Below are positions 51,437 to 61,200 of a stretch of 64,000 bases of DNA, one piece after another. The notes under the pieces were generated by a model, which worked only from the letters and a program-made list of their open reading frames with translations, was not told where the DNA came from and did no database searches. Each line of letters starts with the position of its first letter. Within the stretch, counting starts at the first letter, position 1. The translations under genes were made by a program, and so were the position numbers. The stretch comes from Leadbetterella lacustris (GTDB lineage: Bacteria > Bacteroidota > Bacteroidia > Cytophagales > Spirosomataceae), in the NCBI GenBank assembly GCA_965234335.1, contig OZ248436.1:1-64000 (forward strand). Reading direction: 5' to 3'.

Positions 51437-51563
51437 AAACGGATATGAGGGTTTAGCTCACAATTTAGCAATTTTAAAAGGTACTTTTGCCTAAAGATTG
51501 CAAGGAGACAAAGGAAAACTAGAAATTCTACGAAAAGGTCAATTTACTTTTCAAAAAGCACAA

Positions 51564-52016
51564 TTAGTTGTTTCGCTCATACTTCTTAGGAGCATACAAA
51601 AAACCAAAAGCCTCAGCCCCTTCTTTGGTGTGCGTTTTGTGATGCACGTAGTGAGCGTGCATAATGCGTTTCATGTATTTACTTTTGGTCGCAAATTTAA
51701 ATTTCAACCTGCGATGTACTATCAAATCATGGAAAATAAAATAGAAAAGTCCGTAAAGTGTGATGCCCAAGCCGATGTGGAAAAGATACCAATATTCGTC
51801 GTTTAAATCTCCAAAAACTATACAAAAAATAGCTATCGGGGTGAAAACCAAAGCGTAATAATCATTTTTTTCGAAAAAACCTTTGTGCATATTGTGGTGG
51901 TCTTCGTGCCACGTCCAACCAAAACCATGCATTATATATTTGTGGGCAAACCAAGCCACACCTTCCATCAAAAGAAAAACACCAAGTACAATTCCTATTC
52001 TAATCGCTATTTCCAT
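51564..52016 (-). CDS. crtZ: Beta-carotene hydroxylase
   Basis: A 150-residue membrane di-iron hydroxylase that adds hydroxyl groups to beta-carotene rings to make zeaxanthin. His clusters are HKYIMHGFGW, WHEDHHNMH, FHDLIVHRR and HAHYVHHKTH, as in CrtZ. There are four hydrophobic helices. No other carotenoid genes (crtB, crtI, crtY) are in this window. It implies a carotenoid-pigmented cell. Confidence 0.93.
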   Translation of the reverse strand: MEIAIRIGIVLGVFLLMEGVAWFAHKYIMHGFGWTWHEDHHNMHKGFFEKNDYYALVFTPIAIFCIVFGDLNDEYWYLFHIGLGITLYGLFYFIFHDLIVHRRLKFKFATKSKYMKRIMHAHYVHHKTHTKEGAEAFGFLYAPKKYERNN

Positions 52017-52082
52017 TGTCTATTTTTATCTACTTTAAAACACACTTAATCTTAAATTGTTTTTGGGACTAAAATAAAAACC

Positions 52083-52090
52083 TATTTTTG
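52083..52090 (+). promoter_or_regulatory. -7 box for pafA
   Basis: TATTTTTG, 16 bases before ATG 52107. Confidence 0.5.
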
Positions 52091-52106
52091 TCTAAAATTA
52101 ATACAA

Positions 52107-53711
52107 ATGAAATTAAAATTATTAAGTTTTTTGTTTTTGTTTTCAGTTTCGGCCATTTCTCAAAAGCCAAAATCGGAAAAACCCAAATTAGTGGTAGGAA
52201 TAGTTGTTGATCAAATGCGTTACGATTATCTCTATCGTTTTTACTCAAAATACTCAGCAGGAGGCTTTAAAAGAATGATGAATGAAGGCTATAACTGCCG
52301 AAATAACCACTATCATTACGCTTCTACCGTAACTGGTCCTGGTCATGCACATATTTTCAACGGTTCATCGCCAGCCATCAGTGGAATCGTAGGAAATGAA
52401 TGGTTTGAGAAAAATATCTCCAAAAGTATGTATGTGGTTTCTGATTCTACAGTTAACGTAGTCGGAACTGGAAGTGCCACTGCAGGAAAAATGTCGCCAA
52501 GGAATATGAAAGTAACGACTATAACCGATCAACTGAGAATAGCCACACAGTTTAGGTCTAAAGTAATTGGTATAGCCTTTAAAGACAGAGGTGCAATTTT
52601 GCCGGCCGGACATACTGGTTTAGCTTATTGGTACGACTCCGGTAGCGGAAATTGGATCACAAGTGACTATTATCAAAAAACTTTGCCTGATTGGGTGAAG
52701 ACCTTCAACGATAGAAAACTACCTCAGCAGTATATCACAAAAATATGGGAGCCACTACAGCCCTTGACAAATTATACAGAAACAGAAGACGATGACCAAC
52801 CTTACGAAGCTTCTATGTCTGGTGAAACCAAAGCGGTTTTTCCACACAAAGTCACTATGGGGAGCTTAGCTCAGTCATACTTTGGCAATGAGCTCACCAA
52901 AAGCTTTGCGTTGGCAGCTATTGATTCTGAAAAAATGGGCATGGGCCAAGAAACAGATTTTTTGGCCGTTAGTTTTTCGACGCCTGATTACACAGGACAC
53001 GCTTTTGGTGCTCAATCAAAAGAAATAGAGGATGTGTACCTGAGATTGGACAAAAATATGGAGGAGATATTGCTTCATTTAGACAAAAAATTGGGAGTGG
53101 GTAATTACACCGTCTTTCTTTCTGCAGACCATGGTGTGGCCGAAATTCCTGCATTTTTTAAAAAGCACAATGTGCCAGCAGGGCTTTTTGTTGGCGGTGA
53201 ATTGGAGAAAAAAGCGGAAGCAGCTTTGGTGGCAAAGTTTGGAGTAGGTAAATATGTAATTAATTCTGACAACTACCAATTCTATCTCAACAAGGTTTTG
53301 TTGGCTCAAAAAAACATCAGCATTGACCAAGTGACTGCAGTTTTAAAAAATGAATTTGCGACAATTGAGGGCATTTATAATGTTATCAACCTTTCAGAGG
53401 GAGATGTGAATGAGATTCCGTCTTACTACCGCGACAAACTGACCAATATTTATAATCCAAAACGCAGTGGGGAAGTGATGATACTGGTAGAGCCAGCTTG
53501 GTTTCAGGGTTATACAAAAGGTACGACGCATGGTTCGATGTACGCCTATGACACCCATGTGCCATTGGTTTTTTATGGTTGGGGAATAAACAAAGGCGAG
53601 AAATTGGATAAAACATATATTTCGGATATCGCACCTACGCTTGCTATGCTTTTGAAAATTTTAGAGCCAAATGGTAATATCGGACAGCCTATTACGAGTG
53701 CATTGAAGTAG
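52107..53711 (+). CDS. pafA: PafA-type periplasmic alkaline phosphatase
   Basis: A 534-residue exported phosphatase (signal MKLKLLSFLFLFSVSAISQ) of the alkaline-phosphatase superfamily with Thr nucleophile, typical of Bacteroidota PafA. The metal Asp is in VVGIVVDQMRYDYLYRF. The nucleophile region is STVTGPGHAHIFNG. His/Asp ligands are in DYTGHAFG, FLSADHGVAEIP and GTTHGSMYAYDTHVPLVFYG. It releases phosphate from monoesters in the periplasm. Confidence 0.94.
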   Translation: MKLKLLSFLFLFSVSAISQKPKSEKPKLVVGIVVDQMRYDYLYRFYSKYSAGGFKRMMNEGYNCRNNHYHYASTVTGPGHAHIFNGSSPAISGIVGNEWFEKNISKSMYVVSDSTVNVVGTGSATAGKMSPRNMKVTTITDQLRIATQFRSKVIGIAFKDRGAILPAGHTGLAYWYDSGSGNWITSDYYQKTLPDWVKTFNDRKLPQQYITKIWEPLQPLTNYTETEDDDQPYEASMSGETKAVFPHKVTMGSLAQSYFGNELTKSFALAAIDSEKMGMGQETDFLAVSFSTPDYTGHAFGAQSKEIEDVYLRLDKNMEEILLHLDKKLGVGNYTVFLSADHGVAEIPAFFKKHNVPAGLFVGGELEKKAEAALVAKFGVGKYVINSDNYQFYLNKVLLAQKNISIDQVTAVLKNEFATIEGIYNVINLSEGDVNEIPSYYRDKLTNIYNPKRSGEVMILVEPAWFQGYTKGTTHGSMYAYDTHVPLVFYGWGINKGEKLDKTYISDIAPTLAMLLKILEPNGNIGQPITSALK

Positions 53712-53748
53712 GGAATTTGAGTGTTTTTTAGAGTTAAATAATAACTAC

Positions 53749-54402
53749 TTGACAAAAGAGCTATATATTTTTAGTGGGCTTGGGGCGGATGAAAGAGTTT
53801 TTCAGTTGATGAATTTCTATGAATTTTCACCTACATTCATAAAGTGGATACCTCCAACAAAAGATGAGTCCATTGACAGTTACGCCTGTAGGATTTTGTC
53901 TCAAGTTAAGTCGCCTCATCCAATATTAATTGGGCTTTCTTTTGGAGGAATTATGGCGATTGAAGTGGCCAAGCTGATCGAAACTGAAAAAGTGATTATT
54001 ATAGCCTCGGCGAAAGTAAAGAGTGAAATTCCTTTTTACTTTCGTTTAATTGGAAAATCAGGGATTCATAAGTTAGTTCCCGCTAGTTTTTTGAAAAAGT
54101 ATAATTTTATAACGAGTTGGTTTTTTGGTGCGAAACAAGCTTCTGAGAGAATTCTGTTGAAACAGATTTTGAAAGATACAGACTCGTTTTTTTTGAAATG
54201 GGCCTTAGATAAAGTAATAAATTGGGAAAATAAATATGAGTTAACAAATGTCTTTCATGTTCATGGAACTCACGACAGAATTTTGCCAATTAAGTTTGTA
54301 AAAAGTAATTCAAATATCAAAAACGGAGGTCATTTTATGACTTTAAGTCACGCACAGGAAATCTCGGAAATCTTGAACAAGGCTTTAAAAGGGGTTGATT
54401 GA
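53749..54402 (+). CDS. Alpha/beta hydrolase
   Basis: A 217-residue hydrolase. SGLGADERVFQLMNF covers the oxyanion region, IGLSFGGIMAIEVAKL the nucleophile (Ser about 65), VHGTHDRILP the acid and GGHFMTLSHAQEI the His. There is no lid insertion or signal peptide. Start TTG 53749 is directly before the first strand (ELYIFSGLG). Substrate unknown. It ends at a strong terminator. Confidence 0.86.
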   Translation: MTKELYIFSGLGADERVFQLMNFYEFSPTFIKWIPPTKDESIDSYACRILSQVKSPHPILIGLSFGGIMAIEVAKLIETEKVIIIASAKVKSEIPFYFRLIGKSGIHKLVPASFLKKYNFITSWFFGAKQASERILLKQILKDTDSFFLKWALDKVINWENKYELTNVFHVHGTHDRILPIKFVKSNSNIKNGGHFMTLSHAQEISEILNKALKGVD

Positions 54403-54447
54403 GTTACATTCATGTTTTTTACGGTGTTATTGAAATCTTCAAGTTGA

Positions 54448-54486
54448 TAAAAAAGGCTGCCCAGTATCTCTGAGCAGCCTTTTTTA
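54448..54486. terminator. Bidirectional terminator
   Basis: AGGCTGC and GCAGCCT (54454-54480) form a stem with A- and T-runs outside. It serves the hydrolase gene (plus) and the M16 peptidase gene (minus). Confidence 0.85.
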
Positions 54487-54506
54487 TGAAAAAGTGTTTG
54501 CTTTTC

Positions 54507-57311
54507 TTATTTATCTTCTGGCAAAAGAACGATTCTTATGAAATCCTCACCACTGAGATATTTCTTGGCTGTTGCTTTTGTGCTTTCTACAGTCAACAAA
54601 TCAAGAAGTTTGTCCTCGGTAAGAATAGAAGTTACTTTATCTCCATTTTGATATTTGTTAGCCAAAGTACTCAACCAGTAATCGTTGTTTTTAAGATTGG
54701 TCTGTAAGTCAAGCTTTTGCTTCGAAACAAATTTTTCAATATCGCCAGCTTCCGCTCCATTGGTTTTAATTTTTTCTATTTCCTTCAAAGTAATGTCTAT
54801 CAGTTTCTCCACATTGGCTGGTGAGCAACCGTAACCGATTCTGAACATATAACGTGGCATAGGCACTCTATTGGTGCTGCCGCCTACATAAGGCGAGTAA
54901 ACGCCACTTTCTTCTTCTCGGAGTTTTTCGGTAAGTTTTATGTTCAGAATGTCTCCTAAGGCTTTTATTTGCAGTTCTTCTGCATCGTTAGGAGCATATT
55001 TGCCTGAGTAAGTCAATAAAACTCTGGCTTTGTCCTCAGTTCCTTTTTTAACGACTTTACTCACTTTGCCCGATGGTGGCACTATTTTCAGGTCACGGAA
55101 CGTTTCTTTTTTCAGAGTACCTGGTAATCCGCCCAAATAGGTGGCTAGCAATGGTTTAATTTTTTCAACCTCAAAATTTCCTACAAACGTAAACTCGAAA
55201 TCTGAGGCATTGTTGAATCTCTCATTGAAAATCTTCATTGCTTTTTCAGGATTTACTTCGTTCATTCTGTCCGATGTCATCGGTTGAGCACGGTAGGCTC
55301 CATTGCCCATTATCACTTGTACCGAGTCGTTGAAGACTTTCTCTGGAGTAGGTGTTTTTTCCATGTTTACTAAAAAGTCTTTTTGGTTGGCTAAGGCTCC
55401 TTGTACTGCTTCGGGGTCTAACTTATTGTTGGTAAATCTGTTGTAAACCATCTGCAACGCAGTTTCAAAATCTTTTACCGAAGACGAACCCGAAATGGCC
55501 TCGGTAGTACCTCCCACCATGGCATTTACTTGAGCCACTTTGCCTGACATAAACTTGGTCAATTGCGAGGCCTTCAAGCTGCCGTTTCCACTTGTGGAGG
55601 CCACCATTGAACTCAAGGCGGCGTTCATAAAGTCAGCGTCGTTATATAGCGAACTTCCACCCCAGCTTGTTCCTCGGAACTTAATTTCATCGTTCTTGAA
55701 ATCAGTGGGTTTTAGGTTTACTTTCAATCCATTCTCAAAAACGATTTCGGTTACACCAACCTCATCGATTTTCTTTTCACTAACTATTTTACCTAAGTTT
55801 GGCTTTTTCTCAACCAATGTTGTAGCCACGGCTTCATCCACATAAGCCGTAATAGTAGAGCCAGTGTTGTCTAACCACCCTTTGAGCTGAGCTTCTGTTG
55901 GAAGGCTCTCTTTGTCTTTTTCAGAACCAATCAATGCCAAAACTCTGTTTTCTTTGGTAATAAGTTTTTTCACTAAGGCATTTACTTCTGCTAGTTTTAT
56001 GCCTTCCAGGTTCTGTGATACAAACTTGTTGTCATACTCGATGTCTGTCATTACAACATCATTTAAGAAACAACCCACCAGTTCTTCCACAAAGTTTTCT
56101 GAGTCCGTTTTGTCTTTTTCTTTGTATTGTTTTTCAACGCCAGTTTTGTATTGCAACTTGGCCCTTTGTAATTCGCTTTCTGTGAAACCAAATTTTGAAA
56201 CACGCTCGTTTTCATCCAAAACCGTCTTTAGTGCTTTTTCTACATCTGCTCCTTTGGCTACCGCAAAAACGGTGAGTGCATCCAAATTTCCCAAAAATGA
56301 GGAATAATTGCTCGACCCAAACTGGTAGGGAGGGTCAGCCTTTTGCATCAATTCTTGCAAACGTTGACTGATCATGCTATTAAATAGCGTGGCCATAATA
56401 TTCTCTCTTCTATTTTCAGCCGTAATTTGTTTTTTCTCGGGTTGTAAATAATAAAGCTGCACCATGTTGTAAGGCTGCTCTTTATCTGTGATAACAATGG
56501 CCTCAGTGCCACCTTTTAGCGGTACTTCATATTTAACTCTTTCTTTTGGTTTTGCAGGATTTTGAATACCCCCAAAATACTTGGTTATCATGGCTTCAAT
56601 CTGAGCAGGGTCAAAATCTCCCACAGCTACAACAGCCTGTAAGTTAGGCCTGTACCAGTCCTTGTGGAATCTCTTTACGGCTTCATAAGGAGCATTTTGG
56701 ATAATGTCATCTAAGCCAATCGGCAATCTTTGAGCATATCTTGAGCCTCTGAAAATTACCGGCAAAAGTTTTTCCTGTATTCTAGATTGAGCACCTTTTC
56801 TAAGTCTAGATTCTTCCAAAACCACGCCACGCTCTTTATCTATTTCGGCGTGGTCTAAGGTGGCATAAGCGGCCCATTCAGACAACACCATCATGAATTT
56901 TTCGAGTTTGGCCAAGGTGTCTGTTGGAACAGGAAGCATGTACACGGTCTCGTCGAAACTCGTGTAAGCGTTGAGGTCAGCACCAAACTGAATTCCATTT
57001 TTCTCCAAGAAATTCACCATTTCGTTCTTCGGGAAATTCTTTGTGCCGTTGAAATCCATGTGTTCCATAAAGTGAGCCAGACCTCTTTGGTCATCGTCTT
57101 CCAAAATAGAGCCGGCCTTAATGATCAATCGCAATTGTGCTCGATTTTTCGGCTCTACGTTTTTTCGGATATAATAAGTAAGACCGTTTTTGAGTTTACC
57201 TACCTTTACGGCGGGATCCATCGGAAGTTTTTCTTTGAGGTTGATTTGTTGGGCAAAAGCAACTTGGCATACCAAAAGTAGAAGGCCAAGTTTGTAGGCT
57301 AGTTTTTTCAT
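54507..57311 (-). CDS. M16-family zinc metallopeptidase
   Basis: A 934-residue exported (signal MKKLAYKLGLLLLVCQVAFA) insulinase-like peptidase. The inverted zinc motif is HFMEH, in GLAHFMEHMDFNGTKN (about 79-94), with the distal Glu in ERGVVLEESRLRKGAQ. It is a full-length fusion of an active and an inactive M16 half, as in Bacteroidota processing peptidases. The second half (after about 500) lacks the HxxEH. It is probably periplasmic or surface-associated and cleaves peptides. A TATTTTTG box lies at 57395-57402. Confidence 0.94.
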   Translation of the reverse strand: MKKLAYKLGLLLLVCQVAFAQQINLKEKLPMDPAVKVGKLKNGLTYYIRKNVEPKNRAQLRLIIKAGSILEDDDQRGLAHFMEHMDFNGTKNFPKNEMVNFLEKNGIQFGADLNAYTSFDETVYMLPVPTDTLAKLEKFMMVLSEWAAYATLDHAEIDKERGVVLEESRLRKGAQSRIQEKLLPVIFRGSRYAQRLPIGLDDIIQNAPYEAVKRFHKDWYRPNLQAVVAVGDFDPAQIEAMITKYFGGIQNPAKPKERVKYEVPLKGGTEAIVITDKEQPYNMVQLYYLQPEKKQITAENRRENIMATLFNSMISQRLQELMQKADPPYQFGSSNYSSFLGNLDALTVFAVAKGADVEKALKTVLDENERVSKFGFTESELQRAKLQYKTGVEKQYKEKDKTDSENFVEELVGCFLNDVVMTDIEYDNKFVSQNLEGIKLAEVNALVKKLITKENRVLALIGSEKDKESLPTEAQLKGWLDNTGSTITAYVDEAVATTLVEKKPNLGKIVSEKKIDEVGVTEIVFENGLKVNLKPTDFKNDEIKFRGTSWGGSSLYNDADFMNAALSSMVASTSGNGSLKASQLTKFMSGKVAQVNAMVGGTTEAISGSSSVKDFETALQMVYNRFTNNKLDPEAVQGALANQKDFLVNMEKTPTPEKVFNDSVQVIMGNGAYRAQPMTSDRMNEVNPEKAMKIFNERFNNASDFEFTFVGNFEVEKIKPLLATYLGGLPGTLKKETFRDLKIVPPSGKVSKVVKKGTEDKARVLLTYSGKYAPNDAEELQIKALGDILNIKLTEKLREEESGVYSPYVGGSTNRVPMPRYMFRIGYGCSPANVEKLIDITLKEIEKIKTNGAEAGDIEKFVSKQKLDLQTNLKNNDYWLSTLANKYQNGDKVTSILTEDKLLDLLTVESTKATAKKYLSGEDFIRIVLLPEDK

Positions 57312-57394
57312 AAAGGATTTGAGATTAAATTTTTATAAATTGTTTTAAAATGGAAAATACTTTGCAATTAAACAGAATTTCTCAGAATCAGGAG

Positions 57395-57402
57395 CAAAAA
57401 TA
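57395..57402 (-). promoter_or_regulatory. -7 box for the M16 peptidase gene
   Basis: TATTTTTG on the minus strand, 83 bases before the ATG. Confidence 0.4.
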
Positions 57403-57502
57403 TTTTTTAGTTTGAAAAAAAACTATTTTCAAACTAAAACGTTAGTGATTACAGAAAATTCAATGCCTAGTCAGAAATTTATTAGTTTTAACATTTTTTG
57501 TT

Positions 57503-57510
57503 TAAATTTG
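57503..57510 (+). promoter_or_regulatory. -7 box for DUF4290-murA
   Basis: TAAATTTG, 95 bases before ATG 57606. Confidence 0.45.
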
Positions 57511-57605
57511 TCCTTGTAAAGCCTTTTCTACAGTTTAAAATTTAAGATTCTTCTTGTTTTAGTTTAATTTAAGAAAATTCCAAATCCCCTTAGTGGGATA
57601 TTTAT

Positions 57606-58355
57606 ATGAAAGAATACGGAAGTAATGTTCAGAAATTGGTCGAACAGATCGTTTCTATTCCTGAAAAAGAAAAAAGAACCAAGCATGCTCATATTTTGGT
57701 CGAACTGATGCGTCAGATTCATCCACAAATGCGTGATGGAGCTGATTACAGCAAAAAACTCTGGGATGACCTCTATATAATGGCCAATTTTGACCTGGAT
57801 GTAGACAGCCCATATCCACCTCCCCCAAAGGAAATATTGGGCAAAAAACCCATGCAGATACCTTACAGTCAGTCAAAACTTAAGCATAAGTTTTATGGCC
57901 GTAATTTAGAACTTTTGATTATGAAGGCCATTGTAGCCGAAACTTTTGATGAAAGAAAAGCATTTGTATCCTATTTGGTGCGTTTGATGAAGTCGTTTTT
58001 CTTGAATTGGAACAAAGACACAGTTGAAACCAATGTCTGTTTAAACCAAATCATGGAGCTCTCTGGCGGGAAACTAAAACCTGAAATCGACTTTTTGGTT
58101 GAAAATGGAATGATAGACAACGCCAACCCTAAAGATGGAAGCGGTAATAGACCAAGGCCTGCTTATCAGAACTTTCCAAACCGTCCAGAAAGGGGCAATG
58201 AGCGTAGAGATCCTAGGGCAACAAGCGATGGAAACAAGATGGGTGGTTTTAATCGAAATCCAAACCAAAGGCCGAGCAATCCGAACGTTGGAAATAGCAA
58301 CGGAAACAGTAAAAATCGTTTTAATAGCAACAATAACCGAAGAAGACCTCAATAA
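57606..58355 (+). CDS. DUF4290-domain protein
   Basis: A 249-residue Bacteroidota-specific protein. An N-terminal helical DUF4290 region (about 1-175) contains YGSNVQKLVEQIVSIP, then HAHILVELMRQIHPQMRDG and FYGRNLELLIMKAI. The C-terminal tail is disordered, rich in Asn/Arg/Gly/Pro (for example NRRRPQ at the end), suggestive of RNA or polyanion binding. It is located 5 bases before murA, and by my recollection this pairing is common in Bacteroidota. Function is unknown, possibly linked to peptidoglycan precursor synthesis. Confidence 0.88.
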   Translation: MKEYGSNVQKLVEQIVSIPEKEKRTKHAHILVELMRQIHPQMRDGADYSKKLWDDLYIMANFDLDVDSPYPPPPKEILGKKPMQIPYSQSKLKHKFYGRNLELLIMKAIVAETFDERKAFVSYLVRLMKSFFLNWNKDTVETNVCLNQIMELSGGKLKPEIDFLVENGMIDNANPKDGSGNRPRPAYQNFPNRPERGNERRDPRATSDGNKMGGFNRNPNQRPSNPNVGNSNGNSKNRFNSNNNRRRPQ

Positions 58356-58360
58356 CCTTT

Positions 58361-59665
58361 ATGGCATCATTTAAAATAACTGGAGGAAGGAAATTAAAAG
58401 GAGAACTCATACCGCAAGGTGCAAAAAACGAAGCATTACAAATACTGTGTGCTGTTTTGTTGACAAAAGAACCTATTATAATATATAACATACCTAATAT
58501 CAGAGACGTAAACAAACTCATGGAACTACTCGAAGACATGGGCGTTAAACGTAGCAAAATGGGTGAAGGTACTTACAAGTTTGAAGCCGACGATGTGAAG
58601 TTTGAGTATTTTGAAACTCAGGAATACAAAGATAAAGCTGCTGAACTGAGAGGGTCGGTAATGTTACTTGGGCCCATGTTGGGCAGGTTTGGTAGAGGAA
58701 AAGCACCAAAACCGGGTGGTGATAAAATCGGCAGAAGGCCTTTGGATACGCATTTTATCGGTTTTCAGAAACTTGGAGCGGAGTTTTCGTACGATTCTGA
58801 AGACTCATTTTATTCGATAGATGGCAAAAAAATGAAAGGTTCCTACATCTGGATGGAAGAAATATCGGTGACCGGAACTGCAAACGTCTTGATGGCAGCC
58901 GTTTTAACCGAAGGCACCACCACCATTTATAACGCAGCTTGTGAGCCATATCTGCAACAACTTTGCAAAATGCTCAACAGCATGGGGGCCAAGATTTCTG
59001 GAGTTGGTTCCAATTTGCTCGTAATTGAGGGTGTAAAAGAATTGCATGGATGTGACCACACCATGTTGCCGGATATGATTGAAATCGGCAGTTTCATTGG
59101 CTTAGCGGCTATGACGGGTTCGGAAATTACCATCAAGAACTGTAGAATTCCTGAATTGGGCATCATTCCTGATACATTCAAAAAACTGGGCATAGAAATG
59201 GAGTTTAGAGGAGATGATATTCATATTCCTGCTCAGTCTAATTACAAAATCAGTACACTTATAGATGGCTCTATATTAACCGTTTACGACGCTCCTTGGC
59301 CAGGTTTTACACCTGACTTGATTTCAATTATTCTAGTAACGGCCATTCAAGCAAAAGGCACGGTTTTGATTCACCAGAAAATGTTTGAATCTCGATTATT
59401 CTTTACAGATAAATTAATCGACATGGGAGCTCAAATCATCCTATGTGATCCACACCGAGCAACGGTGATTGGCCTCAATAGAGAATATAATTTGAGAGGA
59501 ATTAGGATGACCTCTCCTGATATTCGTGCCGGAGTGGCCTTGTTGATAGCGGCACTTTCAGCTGATGGGATAAGTATCATTGACAACATAGAACAAATAG
59601 ACAGAGGATATCAAAATATCGATACCCGTCTCAATGCCATTGGTGCTGAGATAGTTAGGGTTTAA
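58361..59665 (+). CDS. murA: UDP-N-acetylglucosamine 1-carboxyvinyltransferase
   Basis: A 434-residue MurA that transfers enolpyruvate from PEP to UDP-GlcNAc, the first committed step of peptidoglycan synthesis. The six-fold inside-out barrel and LKGELIPQGAKNEALQILCA are present. The position of E. coli Cys115 reads PGGDKIGRRP, so Asp121 replaces Cys. Asp at this place still allows catalysis but makes the enzyme insensitive to fosfomycin in characterised MurA proteins. Full length. Cotranscribed with the DUF4290 gene; a terminator follows. Confidence 0.96.
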   Translation: MASFKITGGRKLKGELIPQGAKNEALQILCAVLLTKEPIIIYNIPNIRDVNKLMELLEDMGVKRSKMGEGTYKFEADDVKFEYFETQEYKDKAAELRGSVMLLGPMLGRFGRGKAPKPGGDKIGRRPLDTHFIGFQKLGAEFSYDSEDSFYSIDGKKMKGSYIWMEEISVTGTANVLMAAVLTEGTTTIYNAACEPYLQQLCKMLNSMGAKISGVGSNLLVIEGVKELHGCDHTMLPDMIEIGSFIGLAAMTGSEITIKNCRIPELGIIPDTFKKLGIEMEFRGDDIHIPAQSNYKISTLIDGSILTVYDAPWPGFTPDLISIILVTAIQAKGTVLIHQKMFESRLFFTDKLIDMGAQIILCDPHRATVIGLNREYNLRGIRMTSPDIRAGVALLIAALSADGISIIDNIEQIDRGYQNIDTRLNAIGAEIVRV

Positions 59666-59690
59666 TTTTTGAGATTTAAAATTATTTAAA

Positions 59691-59715
59691 CAGCCATCTT
59701 TTGATGGCTTTTTTG
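59691..59715 (+). terminator. Terminator of murA
   Basis: AGCCATC-TTTT-GATGGCT (59692-59709) followed by T-run. Confidence 0.8.
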
Positions 59716-59779
59716 ATGGAACAAGGTTTCATGATTTCCCAAAAAAACTGCACATAACCACAATCTGAATAATTAACCG

Positions 59780-59787
59780 TACCTTTG
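59780..59787 (+). promoter_or_regulatory. -7 box for the helicase gene
   Basis: TACCTTTG, 45 bases before ATG 59833; it overlaps the apparent longer start at 59785 and argues against it. Confidence 0.55.
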
Positions 59788-59832
59788 CGTTTTAATAGAA
59801 GTACCGAAACTGGTATTTCAAAATACCATTTT

Positions 59833-61122
59833 ATGTCATTCGAAAATTTAGGACTCTCCAGTCCGATACTGCAAGCAGTAAAAGAAAAAGGTTATATCAC
59901 TCCTTCACCAATTCAAGAAAAAGCCATCCCACTTGTTTTAGATAGAAAAGATATTTTGGCTTCGGCCCAAACAGGTACCGGTAAGACTGCAGGTTTTACA
60001 TTGCCGATTTTGCAGATATTATCTACCACTCCCAACCAAGGCCGCAGAAAAATTAGGTCGTTGATTCTTACTCCAACCCGTGAACTCGCCGCTCAGATTT
60101 ATGACAACATAAGAGAATACAGCGTTTATTTAGATATAAAATCAACGGTAGTTTTTGGCGGTGTAAACATCAATCCGCAAATTGCTACCCTGAAAAACGG
60201 GGTAGATATTTTGGTGGCAACTCCCGGTCGTTTGTTGGATTTGCACAGCCAAAGAGCACTTTCATTGGCCAATGTCGAGATTTTGGTTTTGGACGAAGCC
60301 GACAGAATGCTCGACATGGGTTTTGCAAAAGATATCAAGCGAGTGTTAGCTTTAGTGCCTGAGCGTCGTCAAAATCTATTGTTTTCAGCTACATTTTCTC
60401 TAGAAATTAAGCAGTTGGCGGCAGGAATTTTGCACAATCCCGAAATGGTGGAGGCTTCGCCAGAAAATACTACTGTTGAAAAAATTGAACAAAGAGTAAT
60501 CTTAGCTGACAAAGGTAGAAAGCCTTCCATGTTGGTAAAAATGATAAAAGAGGGCGATTGGGAGCAGGTTTTGGTATTTACAAGAACCAAACACGGAGCT
60601 AACAAATTGACTGAAAAACTTCAAAAATCGGATATAACTTCTGCCGCAATCCATGGAAATAAATCTCAAGGTGCGAGAACTAAGGCATTGGACGATTTCA
60701 AAAAGGGTGAAATTCAGGTTTTGGTAGCGACAGACATTGCTGCCAGAGGTTTGGATATTCCACTTTTACCGCATGTGGTAAACTACGAACTGCCAAATGT
60801 CCCTGAAGATTATGTCCACCGCATTGGCCGTACGGGTAGGGCAGGAGCCACAGGTGAAGCTGTTTCTTTAGTTTGCAACGAAGAATATGATTTTCTGAGA
60901 GGAATAGAAAAGTTGCTCGGTCAGAAGTTTGTTAGAGAAACGATGACCGGCTACGAACCGACCGAAGAGGAAGAAATAGCTCCATCAAAATCAGAACATA
61001 GAAGACCTCAAAATAATAATTTCAGAAAGCCCAATGTACAAGGTGGTGGAGGTCGGTCGCCTCACAGTGGAAGTTCAACATCTGAAAATAAAAAGCCTAA
61101 GAAGTTTTTTGGGAAGAGGTAG
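59833..61122 (+). CDS. DEAD-box RNA helicase
   Basis: A 429-residue RhlE/DeaD-like ATP-dependent RNA helicase. Q motif YITPSPIQEKAIPL, motif I AQTGTGKTAG, Ia PTRELAAQ, II DEADRMLDMG, III FSATFS, V ATDIAARGLDIP and VI HRIGRTGRAGATG are all present. A short basic, Asn/Gly-rich tail after about 385 would contact RNA. The frame extends to 59785 but ATG 59833 (MSFENLGLSS) is chosen because of the promoter box and family N-terminus. Cold-adaptation or ribosome assembly roles are typical. Confidence 0.95.
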   Translation: MSFENLGLSSPILQAVKEKGYITPSPIQEKAIPLVLDRKDILASAQTGTGKTAGFTLPILQILSTTPNQGRRKIRSLILTPTRELAAQIYDNIREYSVYLDIKSTVVFGGVNINPQIATLKNGVDILVATPGRLLDLHSQRALSLANVEILVLDEADRMLDMGFAKDIKRVLALVPERRQNLLFSATFSLEIKQLAAGILHNPEMVEASPENTTVEKIEQRVILADKGRKPSMLVKMIKEGDWEQVLVFTRTKHGANKLTEKLQKSDITSAAIHGNKSQGARTKALDDFKKGEIQVLVATDIAARGLDIPLLPHVVNYELPNVPEDYVHRIGRTGRAGATGEAVSLVCNEEYDFLRGIEKLLGQKFVRETMTGYEPTEEEEIAPSKSEHRRPQNNNFRKPNVQGGGGRSPHSGSSTSENKKPKKFFGKR

Positions 61123-61142
61123 TAAAAGTCATTATTTAAGCA

Positions 61143-61183
61143 TAAAAAAACAGCGACCCTAAAGGAATCGCTGTTTTTTTTTT
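61143..61183. terminator. Bidirectional terminator
   Basis: AACAGCGA...TCGCTGTT (about 61149-61175) with A- and T-runs, between the convergent helicase and lysS genes. Confidence 0.85.
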
Positions 61184-61200
61184 GTTTTTAGCCTTAGCTT

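Noticed and set aside
51482..51489. TACTTTTG promoter-like box
   Set aside because: Oriented plus with no gene downstream on that strand; antisense to crtZ. Likely a chance match.
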